The notes beneath the pieces are model-generated. The model was not told the DNA's origin. It saw only the letters and a list, made by a program, of their open reading frames with translations, and did not search any database. The position numbers and the translations under genes were made by a program. From DATKXU01 sp035528905 (lineage in GTDB: Bacteria; Armatimonadota; UBA5829; DTJY01): DNA of 64,000 nt. Numbering within the stretch: position 1 is the first letter of the stretch; each line of letters opens with the position of its first letter. The DNA lies in the NCBI GenBank assembly GCA_035528905.1, contig DATKXU010000083.1, positions 16,455 to 80,454 of the forward strand, read 5' to 3'. Shown piece by piece: positions 24,916-35,879 of this stretch.

Positions 24916-26358
24916 CTATAACCCCAATTCAGCCCAGATTTCGTCTATCTTCCTCGCCACTTCGGGGCTCATTCGTATCTCGTCAGGCCACGCACGGTCG
25001 AACCCCTCGCCGCGGAGCTTCTTGGTGGCGTCAATCCCCATCTTGCTGCCGAACCCGGGCAGTCGCGAGGCATGATCCAGTACATCCACGGGCCCCTGCA
25101 CGAACTCCACGTCTCTCTGAGGATCAATGTTGTTCCCAACGCGCCAGAGCACCTCGCGGAGGTCCTGGACGTTCACATTCTCATCCACGACAACGATGAT
25201 CTTCGTGAACATCGTCTGGCCCAATCCCCACAGAGCGTGCATTACCTTGCGCGCCTGGCCGGGATAGCGCTTCTTGATTGACACAATGGCGAGGTTGTGA
25301 AAGACTCCTTCCACAGGCAGGTTCATATCCACGATCTCCGGAAGCTGCAGCTTGACGAGCGGCAAGAAAATGCGCTCGGTTGCCTTTGCCATAAAGCAGT
25401 CTTCCATCGGCGGGCGACCAACGACGGTAGCCGGGTAGATGGGCGATTTCCTGCGAGTGATGCACGTAACATGGAAGACCGGGAACTCGTCAGGCAGGGA
25501 GTAGTATCCAGTGTGGTCGCCGAACGGACCTTCCAGCCGCCGCTCATGCGGATCCACGTAGCCTTCAATGACGACATCCGCATCGGCCGGCACCTGCAGA
25601 TCAACCGTCTTGCAGCGAGCCATCTCGACCGCAGTCTTCCGCAGGAACCCGGCCAAGATCATTTCATCGAAATCCTCGGGAAGCGGCGCCGATGCGGCGT
25701 AAGTCAGTGCCGGATCCCCTCCCAAAGCAACCGCCAGCTCCATGCGCCGGCCCAGCCGCTCGTACTCCGCATAGTGGCGCGCGCCGACTTTCTGGGGATG
25801 CCAGTGCATGCCTGTCGTCCGCTCGTCATAGACGTGCATGCGGTACATACCTACATTCCGCACGCCGGTGTGCGGATCCTTCGAGAACACCATCGGCAGC
25901 GTGATGAATCGGCCTCCGTCACCGGGCCAGCAGTGGAGAATAGGCAGTTCATCAAGCGACGCGTCCTCCGTCCGCACGACTTCCTGGCACGCAGCGGACT
26001 TCACCGTCTTGGGCATATAGGAAGCGAGCCGTTCGTATTTCGGAAGCAGGCGGAGCTTTCCAACGATCCCCTCAGGCACTTCAATCCTGAGCAGATCGGC
26101 GATTTCTGCACCGATCTCCTCGACGCTTCGGACACCGAGTGCCAATGCCATGCGCGCCTCCGAACCGAGCGCGTTGATTAGAACGGGTATGTCATAACCA
26201 GCGGGCTTCTCGAAGAGGAGCGCAGGCCCCCCAGCCTTCATCACCCGGTCCGCGACCTCCGTTATCTCAAGGATCGGGCTGACAGGCGTGGAGATCCGCT
26301 TCAATTCTCCGCAAGTGTCCAATGTTTTGATGAAATCTTGTGAATTCTTATACGCCAT
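24916..26358 (-). CDS. ubiD: UbiD-family decarboxylase (menaquinone pathway)
   Basis: A prenylated-FMN-dependent decarboxylase, here expected to remove the carboxyl group from the prenylated 1,4-dihydroxy-6-naphthoate intermediate. The 480-residue protein matches the family: RNVGMYRMHVYDERTTGMHWH in the cofactor-binding part, RLEGPFGDHTGYYS with a catalytic Glu, and GRPPMEDCFMAKA. It is first in the operon, behind a TTGACA/TAGACT promoter, and directly followed by ubiX, which supplies its cofactor. Confidence 0.93.
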   Translation of the reverse strand: MAYKNSQDFIKTLDTCGELKRISTPVSPILEITEVADRVMKAGGPALLFEKPAGYDIPVLINALGSEARMALALGVRSVEEIGAEIADLLRIEVPEGIVGKLRLLPKYERLASYMPKTVKSAACQEVVRTEDASLDELPILHCWPGDGGRFITLPMVFSKDPHTGVRNVGMYRMHVYDERTTGMHWHPQKVGARHYAEYERLGRRMELAVALGGDPALTYAASAPLPEDFDEMILAGFLRKTAVEMARCKTVDLQVPADADVVIEGYVDPHERRLEGPFGDHTGYYSLPDEFPVFHVTCITRRKSPIYPATVVGRPPMEDCFMAKATERIFLPLVKLQLPEIVDMNLPVEGVFHNLAIVSIKKRYPGQARKVMHALWGLGQTMFTKIIVVVDENVNVQDLREVLWRVGNNIDPQRDVEFVQGPVDVLDHASRLPGFGSKMGIDATKKLRGEGFDRAWPDEIRMSPEVARKIDEIWAELGL

Positions 26359-26389
26359 CGGAAGCCTGACTGCTGCAACAGTTCGCTAC

Positions 26390-26419
26390 AGTCTAGCACC
26401 GGCTGACGACTCATGTCAA
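26390..26419 (-). promoter_or_regulatory. promoter of the menaquinone operon
   Basis: TTGACA (26414-26419) and TAGACT (26390-26395) are 18 nt apart on the minus strand, about 30 nt ahead of ubiD. It could drive seven or eight genes down to 18400. Confidence 0.8.
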
Positions 26420-26485
26420 CGTTTACGGCCAACCCACTGGAGATGGATTGGCCGCATACGCCTCACATTTTCCCACTTAACGCGC

Positions 26486-27583
26486 TCACTTCGCTTGATC
26501 AAGGATTAAACGAACATCCTCCTCAAGTCCCGCGATTTCGGCTTTCGAAGACAGCACACCGATTTCCAGGCGGTATTCGCGACTCTCTCCCGGACTCAAG
26601 AACTGTAGAGTGCCAAGCTCGCGCTCCTTCGGCCTCCCCTCGACCCAGCAGTTGCCCGGCTCCAACCCGACGACGTAAGTGCCTTCGCCCGTCATCTTCC
26701 ACTCCGAGAACTTCGGGAGTTCGCGCTTCGGATACTTCACGTACATCCCGAAGCCCTCACCGCTATTGAGGTCGGGGTTGACCAACGCCGCCGTGACAGT
26801 GCCATCGGCAGCCTCGGCCATATCCAGATAGTACACGCGCTCGCGAAATCCAGCAGCCGGCGCGGGAAAGCTCGCATACAGCTCTTTCTCCATCTCAGCG
26901 TCCGCATCTCGCGGCCTGCTGCTCTTCACGGGAGCAATGAGCCTGCTCCCCTCATCAATCACTGGAAAACCGATGTTCATATGGTAGAGGATCATATGCT
27001 CCGTCTCCTGGTAGCCCAGGTTCGTCACCCTATCGCAAATCCAGATCCTCGGCTCCCCAAGCCGCGCGGTTATGCAGCGCTGAAGCTCCACATTCTCGCC
27101 GAAGACCGCCGTTTCCCGGACCCTGCCGCAAGCCCAGATGATGTACTCGTCGTCCTGCCATGCGGCGTCCGCAGACACATGGGATGCCGGCAGATTCGAC
27201 ACACGGCCGTGGAGTCCCAACGCCTTCGCCTTGTCCACGCTCGGAGCTCCTGCATAGGTCAGCCCGCATGTGACCAGCAGACCTCCATAGAAGCTCCTCA
27301 GCCACCCGAAGCCGGGCTCTTCGTACAACGCAGGCGAGACGTCACCCGTCGAGGAACGCCAGGCGAGCGGTTGCCCCTTATAGGCAGCCGTGGATATGTC
27401 GAGGCCCCGGTCAACCAGAACGCTGAAATCAAGCCCTGAGCCTGTTCGGAAGTCAACCGCCCTGACGCCGTGCTCGACACCGTCCGCAAGGGTACAGAGG
27501 CGCACCCCTGCGATTTGAGAGATGTCCCCCACCCTAGCGAGCAGCTCCTTCTTCGAATAGTCCTTACCGTACAGCTTTGGCAT
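26486..27583 (-). CDS. DUF4432 aldose-1-epimerase-like protein
   Basis: A 365-residue protein of the galactose-mutarotase-like superfamily, DUF4432 group. Motifs include GVRAVDFRTGSGLDFSVLVDRGLDI, GLLVTCGLTYAG, LGLHGRVSNLPA, HMILYHMNIGFPVIDEGS and GLEPGNCWVEGR. The His residues in GLHGR and YHMNIG are candidates for the acid/base pair used by epimerases. No signal peptide is seen, so it probably acts on a cytoplasmic sugar or sugar phosphate. ATG 27583 has GGAGGA 9 nt upstream. No enzymatic partner is adjacent, so the substrate is open. Confidence 0.82.
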   Translation of the reverse strand: MPKLYGKDYSKKELLARVGDISQIAGVRLCTLADGVEHGVRAVDFRTGSGLDFSVLVDRGLDISTAAYKGQPLAWRSSTGDVSPALYEEPGFGWLRSFYGGLLVTCGLTYAGAPSVDKAKALGLHGRVSNLPASHVSADAAWQDDEYIIWACGRVRETAVFGENVELQRCITARLGEPRIWICDRVTNLGYQETEHMILYHMNIGFPVIDEGSRLIAPVKSSRPRDADAEMEKELYASFPAPAAGFRERVYYLDMAEAADGTVTAALVNPDLNSGEGFGMYVKYPKRELPKFSEWKMTGEGTYVVGLEPGNCWVEGRPKERELGTLQFLSPGESREYRLEIGVLSSKAEIAGLEEDVRLILDQAK

Positions 27584-27800
27584 GCCCGTCTGTCCTCCGA
27601 GCTTTATTCCGCAGTGCAGCTTGCCGCACACACGGCACTGTTCGCGCTCGCAGGCGTCATGTCCTGCTCCAGGCACGGAAAAGGCCGCCCTTATGTTCGT
27701 CTCCAGGCGGCCACAATGTACATCGGGTCCCAGACGCTTGTTCCAAGTTTCAAGTTCCAGGTTTCAGGTTGGAAGACTGAACGCAGAACGCCGGATGTGC

Positions 27801-28059
27801 CTATTTCGAGACCACGGATATCCTGTCCGAGCCGACTACTCTCTCGCCGCTGCTGAGCAATCCGGACAACCATACCATCGTATCGCTTGGGCCGATCCCG
27901 GCTTCACTGCAGGAGAAGTGGAGCAGTAAGTCAACCAGGCCGTCCGAGTTGACATCCTCCCAGTGACCCCTGTCGTGAACCTCAGGCGCTTTCTCCGGGC
28001 CGAATACCACGGTTGTGGGATCAATGTTCCGGGCGTCGAAGGTCGGCGTGCTCAGGACG
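27801..28059 (-). pseudogene. truncated secreted-protein C-terminal domain (DVNxDG-type) remnant
   Basis: Immediately after the nfnB stop codon, an open frame on the same strand encodes [23 protein letters not shown], then EDVNSDGLVDLLLHFSC and SGERVVGSDRISVV before a TAG. This resembles the end of a beta-rich domain with an EF-hand/dockerin-like DxNxDG loop, found as a C-terminal repeat in many secreted proteins. No start codon, ribosome-binding site or upstream part of the protein exists here; the frame begins where nfnB ends. I read it as a gene fragment left by deletion or rearrangement. An imperfect short repeat follows at 27740-27775, and 27584-27739 holds nothing I recognise. Confidence 0.6.
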
Positions 28060-28060
28060 G

Positions 28061-30324
<2,264 letters not shown>

Positions 30325-30404
30325 CCTCAGCGCCCCCGTATTCCCTATTCCTTATCGCGCTCCGCCTGCACCCCTCGTCCTCTGCTGTTTCTCCGCCGAG
30401 AGCG

Positions 30405-30623
30405 CTAGTACTTATCGAGAACCTCGCGCGCCCTATCGGCATCGGCTACCGGAACCAGGATCTCGCCCCAGGCGCCATCAGCCACGACAAAAAGACCATC
30501 AAACCACGAACTGTGATACCGGCGCACGACCGCCGGAACGCCGGCGTCTTCGAGCACCGCCCTGACTATATTCGCGGTAGCTTCATCAATGGCCCTGTAC
30601 ACCGCAACAAAGTCGTCTGGCAT
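30405..30623 (-). CDS. DUF2007 small protein
   Basis: A 72-residue protein with the DUF2007 pattern: FVAVYRAIDEATANIVRAVLEDAGVPAVV at the N terminus and WGEILVPVADADRAREVL at the C terminus. It is a single ferredoxin-like alpha/beta fold thought to bind a ligand or partner; function is undefined. ATG 30623 has AAGGGAG 8 nt upstream. It overlaps the last 58 nt of the thioesterase gene in another frame, and lies 80 nt ahead of nfnA. Confidence 0.75.
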   Translation of the reverse strand: MPDDFVAVYRAIDEATANIVRAVLEDAGVPAVVRRYHSSWFDGLFVVADGAWGEILVPVADADRAREVLDKY

Positions 30624-31030
30624 ACTCTCGCTCCCTTCAGCTGAACCTTGACCATTCTTGCCCTGGCCTCCGCGACTAACTCCCCTCTTGCGTTCCGGGC
30701 CTCGGCCATGCACTCGAGCGCTCGGCGCTCCTCGGATGTAATCCACCCGCTGATAACGAGTTCCTCTCCCCTGGGTGCGGGCTTGCGGAGCCTGATCCGC
30801 ATATCGGCGGTGACCGCCCGGATCCCCTTGGCGTAGACCAACCGCGCCATCACCTCGTCGAGCACGGTAGCCAGGATACCTCCATGAGTGATGCCCGTAA
30901 ATCCCTGGTGCTCGGCACGAGGCGTAAACCGCGTAACGTACTTCTCATCTTCAAAGCAGAAACTCAGCTTCAGACCGATGGGATTCTTAGGCCCGCACGC
31001 AAAGCACATTCCATCGTCAGACAAATCCAA
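30566..31030 (-). CDS. PaaI-type hotdog thioesterase
   Basis: A 154-residue 4HBT/PaaI hotdog-fold protein, likely an acyl-CoA thioesterase. CFACGPKNPIGLKL at the N terminus and GITHGGILATVLDEVMA in the middle are the family motifs; the latter contains the catalytic Asp/Glu helix region. The domain ends near ARARMVKV. The last ~20 residues (overlapping the next gene) are an extra tail. It starts directly after the endonuclease III homologue's stop, so the two are probably one transcript. Confidence 0.83.
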   Translation of the reverse strand: MDLSDDGMCFACGPKNPIGLKLSFCFEDEKYVTRFTPRAEHQGFTGITHGGILATVLDEVMARLVYAKGIRAVTADMRIRLRKPAPRGEELVISGWITSEERRALECMAEARNARGELVAEARARMVKVQLKGARVCQTTLLRCTGPLMKLPRI

Positions 31031-31699
31031 TTACGCACCTCTCGATGCAAGAACCCTCTCTCGCCAGGGACAAGCAGGTAAGAGCACGCACACATCGCAG
31101 GCCGGGTTCCTGGCTTTGCATACCCGTCGCCCGTGTGTGACCAGATTGATATGGAGAGAGTACATCAGCTCACCCGGTATCATCTCCTGAAGGACATGAT
31201 GAGCTGCTTCCACACTGCTGTGTGAACTGATCAGCCCAAGCCGCTGAGCAACCCTGTAAACATGCGTGTCCACGGGGAAGACCGGCCTGCAAAGAGAGAA
31301 CATCAGAACGCAGGACGCAGTCTTGACGCCTACGCCCTCGAATTGCATTAGGAATGCGCGTGCATCGTCATCAGGCATATCAGTCAGAAAATCGAGACCC
31401 AATTTTCCCCGCTGGGCGCGTATCTCGCCGAGCAACTTCTTGATCCTGCGGGCCTTGATAATCCCAAGGCCGCCGACGCGGACAGCTTCCTCAATCTCGC
31501 TGACATCCGCGCTGCCAACTTCATCCCACGACTGGAATCTCGTGCACAGGTTGGCGAATGCCCTGCTGGAGTTTGCGGACGTCGTATTCTGCGAGAGTAT
31601 GGTCAGAACTAGCTCGTCGAGCGGTCCGCGCCGAGGCTTACATTCGCGGCGCCCATAGGCACGCTCGAGGAGCGCGCAAATCCGTCGAATACTCTTCAT
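31031..31699 (-). CDS. endonuclease III-family HhH-GPD DNA glycosylase
   Basis: A 222-residue base-excision repair glycosylase. It has the helix-hairpin-helix QFEGVGVKTASCVL with the catalytic Lys, VDTHVYRVAQRLGL with the catalytic Asp, and the iron-sulfur cysteines CKARNPACDVCVLLPAC. TILSQNTTSANSSRA matches the Nth N-terminal helix. It differs from the second Nth at 59402 and is probably a paralogue with different lesion preference. It is the first gene of a run continuing with the thioesterase and DUF2007 genes. Confidence 0.9.
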   Translation of the reverse strand: MKSIRRICALLERAYGRRECKPRRGPLDELVLTILSQNTTSANSSRAFANLCTRFQSWDEVGSADVSEIEEAVRVGGLGIIKARRIKKLLGEIRAQRGKLGLDFLTDMPDDDARAFLMQFEGVGVKTASCVLMFSLCRPVFPVDTHVYRVAQRLGLISSHSSVEAAHHVLQEMIPGELMYSLHINLVTHGRRVCKARNPACDVCVLLPACPWRERVLASRGA

Positions 31700-31724
31700 C
31701 TGCAGGACCCTGATATTGAAGCTG

Positions 31725-31754
31725 ATTATAGCATAGAGCGAACGCCCGCGGCAA
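31725..31754 (-). promoter_or_regulatory. promoter of the endonuclease III-family gene
   Basis: A perfect TATAAT (31725-31730) with TTGCCG (31749-31754) 18 nt upstream on the minus strand, about 25 nt ahead of the start codon. Confidence 0.6.
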
Positions 31755-31841
31755 CCAACCCACTCCTCCGAGCAACCTGGCGGCCAAGGTACGCCCGACC
31801 CTGGGAATGTAGAATTGCCTCACTACCGGTAAAAATGCCTG

Positions 31842-31870
31842 TTGACAAGGCATTCTCGTGCCGATATACT
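31842..31870 (+). promoter_or_regulatory. promoter of the S1-domain gene
   Basis: TTGACA (31842-31847) and TATACT (31865-31870) with 17 nt spacing. It is divergent from the endonuclease promoter about 90 nt away. Confidence 0.88.
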
Positions 31871-31944
31871 GAGTGCGTGGGGGGATGACCCGGCGTTGTC
31901 CCCCGAGAAGTCTTAGGCAGCAAGGAGGAGTACTCAACAGTATA

Positions 31945-32397
31945 ATGTCGTTTGACATCGGGAGTACCGTCGAAGGAACGATAGTCAAGCTAGCGGACTA
32001 CGGTGCGATCGTCAGACTTCAGGGCGGCAATACCGGTCTGATCCATATCTCCGAGATAGCCGATACATTTGTTCGTGACGTCAAGGATTACTTCAAGGAG
32101 CACGACCGTGTGAGAGTAAAGGTGCTCAGCGTTAACAACAAAGGGCGCTACGAGCTCTCAACCAAACAGGTCGAGCAACCTGTCATCGAGTCTAGCCCAC
32201 CCCGCGAACCGCGAAAGGCGGTCGAACGCCTCCCGGAAGAGGTAAACCTGGGCCCAGAGGAGTTTGGAAGCCGCGCGCGTCATAGGTCGCCTGTCAACTT
32301 CGAAGAGCGCCTGACCCAATTCATGAAGGACAGCCAGGAACGCTTACTCGACCTGAAGCGGAACATAGAGGCCAAGCGCGGCACAAAGAGACGCTGA
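31945..32397 (+). CDS. S1 RNA-binding domain protein
   Basis: A 150-residue protein. Residues 1-72 form one S1 domain (DIGSTVEGTIVKLADYGAIVRL, GLIHISEIADTFVRDV, VRVKVLSVNNKGRYELS), similar to YabR/GSP13-type general RNA-binding proteins. The rest is charged and includes a helical tail (FEERLTQFMKDSQERLLDLK). It probably binds ribosomal or messenger RNA. ATG 31945 gives the usual family start; the AGGAGGAG upstream is 14 nt away, an unusually long spacing. Confidence 0.85.
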   Translation: MSFDIGSTVEGTIVKLADYGAIVRLQGGNTGLIHISEIADTFVRDVKDYFKEHDRVRVKVLSVNNKGRYELSTKQVEQPVIESSPPREPRKAVERLPEEVNLGPEEFGSRARHRSPVNFEERLTQFMKDSQERLLDLKRNIEAKRGTKRR

Positions 32398-32739
32398 GGT
32401 CAGACCCGCCAGGCACGATTCTACCCCCATTGCGCGATCCGGTATTGATCCAGACGAGTACAACTGTCGCATGATTGCGCATACGATTCAGCCGTTCACG
32501 TCCCTCCGATGCTCTTGTCCGGAGCATGCCGCTCCAGCATCATCCCAAACAGCACCCAGCGGCCCAGCATGCATTGCGCCCTTCGCACCGCCAAAATTCC
32601 ATCGAAAATGAAGAGAAGTCCGCCGGGCAGAAACCAAACCGCATACCGCTGACGTCTAATATATATGGAGGATCACCTCCAGGAGAGGATGTGCCTTCTG
32701 CGGCATCCCGGCCGCTGAAAGCGAAAGGAGAGATGGCAG
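32398..32739. other. intergenic region without recognised gene
   Basis: I see no gene on either strand. There is a TAATATATAT stretch near 32660 with a GGAGGATCACCTCC inverted repeat just after it, which may belong to the promoter and leader of the secreted protein at 32740. No known riboswitch core was recognised. Confidence 0.4.
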
Positions 32740-33834
32740 GTGCGTACCCGAAGAAGAGCGTGCTTCATAGCTGTCGCAGCCTTTGCAGCAGTCTTGCTGT
32801 TGGCATTTACGGTCGTTCCCAGCCAACGCGCATATGCGAAGGGGACTAAGCGGTCATCCGACCGTTCTCGTGGCTCTGGCCAACAGAAGGCCGAAACGAA
32901 AAGATCTCAGTCTCCTCCGCCAAGCTCAACTGGCAAGGAGAGGCCGCGCGTGGTCTCGCCGGGAGTGCGGGGCGCTCCCTACTCCAGTCACCTGGGCGGG
33001 GAATCGCGCGTCTCACGGTGGGACACAGAGCGGCGCCAGGCTCCCATCTCAGCAGAACCGAGAGGCCTCTACCGCAAGGATTACGAGGACATCGGACGGA
33101 TATGGAAAGAGCGCCAGGAGCGGCGTGACACCTCCTCGCACGGCTGGTATGGAGAATACAGGCCACAGGACAACCACGCGCAGATAAAGGTCGTCTACCG
33201 GTTCCCCGGCACATACCGATACTACTGCTACGACTACCGACCCGGCTTCGCCCACCCGTCCATCTACTGCTACTATTCCGGCCTCTTCCCGCCGTACATA
33301 CAGGCGTGCAGGACTATCTCTATCACGCCGCGCCGCCATGTTTTCCACTTATACGTTGACCTGCCGCTCGTAATCATTGAGCCGGGTTACTGGGATGGCA
33401 AATGCGGCTACTACTCCTACTATCCATGCGACTCGCAGTATCGCTCCCTATCCACTGCACTCCGCGACATCCAGCGAGCTTGGGAACTTGGCGACGTTAA
33501 CCTATTGATGAGGCACGTCCGCCGAGAATCCACAATTGACGTTTTTCTCCGAGGCGAATATGCGTACTCGGTTGACTGGCCGGACTACCGCGACATGACG
33601 CTGGACGCGATGAGCGCCATCAGGACAACCAGCTTCACGTACTACCGCATCCGCAGGCCCAGTGACTGTGAGGCAGTCGCGTATGGGAAGCATGTCTACT
33701 TCGACGACCGCGATTCCCGCTTGGGCGGGTACCCGTATTTCGGCAGCGGCGCGATGAAGACCGTTTATGTAGACTACACGCTGCAGCGATACGGCAGCGA
33801 CTGGTTCATCACGGAAGTCGGCGTTTCGCCCTGA
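32740..33834 (+). CDS. secreted protein of unknown function, paralogue of the next gene
   Basis: A 364-residue exported protein. A signal peptide (RTRRRACFIAVAAFAAVLLLAF, cleavage near RAYA) is followed by a low-complexity, charged region rich in S, R, K, P and Q (about 35-150). A Tyr/Cys-rich middle region comes next (YRYYCYDYRPGF, GYWDGKCGYYSYYPCD). The last ~120 residues share a pattern with the next gene: LxxALxDIxxxWxxxDxxLLMxHV, then V-D-F-GEY, and a final DYTLQRYGSDWFITEVGV. This end looks like an NTF2/SnoaL-type alpha+beta domain. The start is GTG. I do not recognise a family. Confidence 0.6.
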   Translation: MRTRRRACFIAVAAFAAVLLLAFTVVPSQRAYAKGTKRSSDRSRGSGQQKAETKRSQSPPPSSTGKERPRVVSPGVRGAPYSSHLGGESRVSRWDTERRQAPISAEPRGLYRKDYEDIGRIWKERQERRDTSSHGWYGEYRPQDNHAQIKVVYRFPGTYRYYCYDYRPGFAHPSIYCYYSGLFPPYIQACRTISITPRRHVFHLYVDLPLVIIEPGYWDGKCGYYSYYPCDSQYRSLSTALRDIQRAWELGDVNLLMRHVRRESTIDVFLRGEYAYSVDWPDYRDMTLDAMSAIRTTSFTYYRIRRPSDCEAVAYGKHVYFDDRDSRLGGYPYFGSGAMKTVYVDYTLQRYGSDWFITEVGVSP

Positions 33835-33945
33835 TGCCGGGGCTTCCAGTCGGCCCAAGGCATCCGGGGCGCACCTCAGTCGGGCCGGACTTGCCTTTCA
33901 TATCGCAACAACGCCGTCTTGACCGGCATGAAGGAGTACCTTCGG

Positions 33946-35121
33946 ATGGAGAGACGTAGATTCTACGCTGGGTTGCGCATCACTGTCCTTGCAATGGTTG
34001 TCGCGTTCACCGCCGGTGCCTTATTGACTATAGATCTGCCTCTTGCGCCGCCGGCTCTGGCCAAGGGCGTTGCTAGACCGAAGACGGAGGACGGTTCATC
34101 CTCCAAGAAGGACGAGCCCAAGAAGTCCGAGCCCAAGGAAGAATCGAAGCCCGCACAGCGCCGAGAGGAGCGGCAGCCGTCGGAGGGCAGCGGCAGCGCA
34201 ATCGGGCGTCGTGAGGAACGCCGGACGGACGTGTCCCAGGAGCAGGAGAAGCCGTATTACTACCGCCGCGACGAAGGAACACCAGATGTGCGCGGCCAGG
34301 TGGAGAAGCGCGAAGAACGCCGCGATCCGGACTACCGATTCCGCAAGCATTACATTGATCGGTTCTTCCATCCCTATGACTATGAGTTCCATTCCTGTTA
34401 CCCGCGCTACGATTCCGGCGTGGTGATAATCATCAGGCAGGATACCTGGGACAGCAGCCGCCACCGCTGGCGCAGATCATATGAATACAGCCACCCACTA
34501 CCCGGTTCTCTGGAAGAGGCTCTCGTGGATATCGAGGCAACTTGGTGGGAGAAGGATCCCGAGTTCCTCATGTGGCATGTGGACCACTTAGGCGACGTGG
34601 ACATGTACTGCGAGGGCAAGTACTCCCATACACTGACGCCCCGGCAAATCTACAAGCTCACTGCGGAGGCGCTCGAGCGCACGGAGACGACGGAGTTCCG
34701 CTTCACGTCTGTAGACCACCACGGTTTCAGCGCCCGGGCAGAGGCACGCCACGAATACATAGGCCCGGATGGCCACGTGCGCGTAGCATACGTGACCTAC
34801 TACCTCGAGAAGGTCAGGAACCGCTGGATAATTGACAGGATCAACATCCGCGAGCCCAAATACGGCCTGGCTCGCTGCTTCATCGCCACGGCTGCGTACG
34901 GAACGCCGATGCAGGAAGAAGTGCTGGTCCTGCGCGAGTTTAGAGAGCGATACCTGCTCACGAGTATACCCGGGAGAGCGATCGTGGCGACGTACTACGC
35001 GGTCAGTCCGCCAATCGCTAGGGCAATCGAGAAGAGCGAAATCGCGAAAGCAGCAGTGCGTGGAATGTTGAAACCGGCGGTTCAGCTTTGCAAGCTGGTC
35101 GTGCTCAGTGAGGCCAGGTAG
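33946..35121 (+). CDS. secreted protein with NTF2-like domain and CFI-box C terminus
   Basis: A 391-residue exported protein with a signal peptide (YAGLRITVLAMVVAFTAGALL). A highly charged K/E/R/S-rich linker (about 40-125) follows. Then comes a domain paralogous to the C terminus of the preceding gene: SLEEALVDIEATWWEKDPEF, LMWHVDHLGDVDMYCEG, YVTYYLEKVRNRWIIDRINI. It ends with CFIATAAYGTPMQEEVLVLREFRERYL, a CFI-box C-terminal domain found at the ends of many secreted proteins of uncertain sorting. ATG 33946 has AAGGAG 9 nt upstream. Its 3' end overlaps the convergent RsbW-like gene by 40 nt. Confidence 0.65.
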   Translation: MERRRFYAGLRITVLAMVVAFTAGALLTIDLPLAPPALAKGVARPKTEDGSSSKKDEPKKSEPKEESKPAQRREERQPSEGSGSAIGRREERRTDVSQEQEKPYYYRRDEGTPDVRGQVEKREERRDPDYRFRKHYIDRFFHPYDYEFHSCYPRYDSGVVIIIRQDTWDSSRHRWRRSYEYSHPLPGSLEEALVDIEATWWEKDPEFLMWHVDHLGDVDMYCEGKYSHTLTPRQIYKLTAEALERTETTEFRFTSVDHHGFSARAEARHEYIGPDGHVRVAYVTYYLEKVRNRWIIDRINIREPKYGLARCFIATAAYGTPMQEEVLVLREFRERYLLTSIPGRAIVATYYAVSPPIARAIEKSEIAKAAVRGMLKPAVQLCKLVVLSEAR

Positions 35122-35519
35122 CGGACGGGCCTTGACAGCGCAGGATCCTGCTTTGCGGCGTATTTTGTGATCACGACGGTGATCGCCTCGGGCCCCCTGA
35201 CGACCTCGACCCGGTCCACAAGATGGCCAATGCGCTCAAGAATGGCATCGTGCTGGCTATCGCCGGAACAGGCCGCACCGGAATCCGAATAGGGATCCGT
35301 CACCTCCACGGTCATATGCGAATCATCGGCGCCGAGCTTCACGGACACGCTTCCATCGCTGGAACTATCGGCCGTTCTCAGACATGCCTCGTTGACGGCA
35401 TTCTCCGTTTCCTCGATCTCTTTACGGCTCATGCCTAGCCCGGCGCCAATGCATGAGACGATCCTGCGCAAGCGCGCCAGGTGTGAGTCGCATTTCTTAA
35501 TTTGGACCTCGGTGAACAT
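35082..35519 (-). CDS. RsbW-like anti-sigma regulatory protein (GHKL ATPase fold)
   Basis: A 145-residue protein of the HATPase_c_2 / RsbW group. The N-box is visible as EETENAVNEACLRT, and MTVEVTDPYSDSG occupies the position of the G1 box. The DxGxG pattern and the following GLGL segment are degenerate (ILERIGHLVDRVEV), so ATP binding and kinase activity are uncertain. RsbW proteins phosphorylate STAS antagonists and sequester sigma factors; the STAS protein at 10734 is a possible partner. It is transcribed from its own promoter, convergent with and overlapping the CFI-box gene. Confidence 0.75.
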   Translation of the reverse strand: MFTEVQIKKCDSHLARLRRIVSCIGAGLGMSRKEIEETENAVNEACLRTADSSSDGSVSVKLGADDSHMTVEVTDPYSDSGAACSGDSQHDAILERIGHLVDRVEVVRGPEAITVVITKYAAKQDPALSRPVRYLASLSTTSLQS

Positions 35520-35679
35520 TTAGCTGCCCCTGTCCGTGTCTTTCGTTCGCGGGTGGAATTCGGCGCCTTGCGCTTTTCGCATCAGCGGAGATACCTGCCC
35601 AACTCCAAGAAGGGAGACCCGCGCCGGCATAGGTCTCCAGATGCCCAGCCGCGGCCTACTAAGCAATCGGCATCGGCCC

Positions 35680-35708
35680 AATTTAGCATACGTGGCAAAG
35701 GGTGTCAA
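35680..35708 (-). promoter_or_regulatory. promoter of the RsbW-like gene
   Basis: TTGACA (35703-35708) and TAAATT (35680-35685) with 17 nt spacing on the minus strand. The rest of 35520-35879 shows no gene. Confidence 0.8.
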
Positions 35709-35879
35709 TGAAATCCACAGGGTCGGAACTGTTATTTTTTGGCCACAAATTTGGCCGGCGCAGAGCCGCCCGGCCGTGCGGAAACCAGAGGGCCATTCGG
35801 GGATAACCAGCAGCCCCAAAGACTCGCCTGGGTATAGCTTGAATTCAAAAATGTCAGAGTGAATTCCCCGGTGTGCTTG

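Noticed and set aside
32640..32700. Cyclic-di-GMP riboswitch before the secreted paralogues
   Set aside because: The typical conserved segments of the class I or II aptamer were not found.
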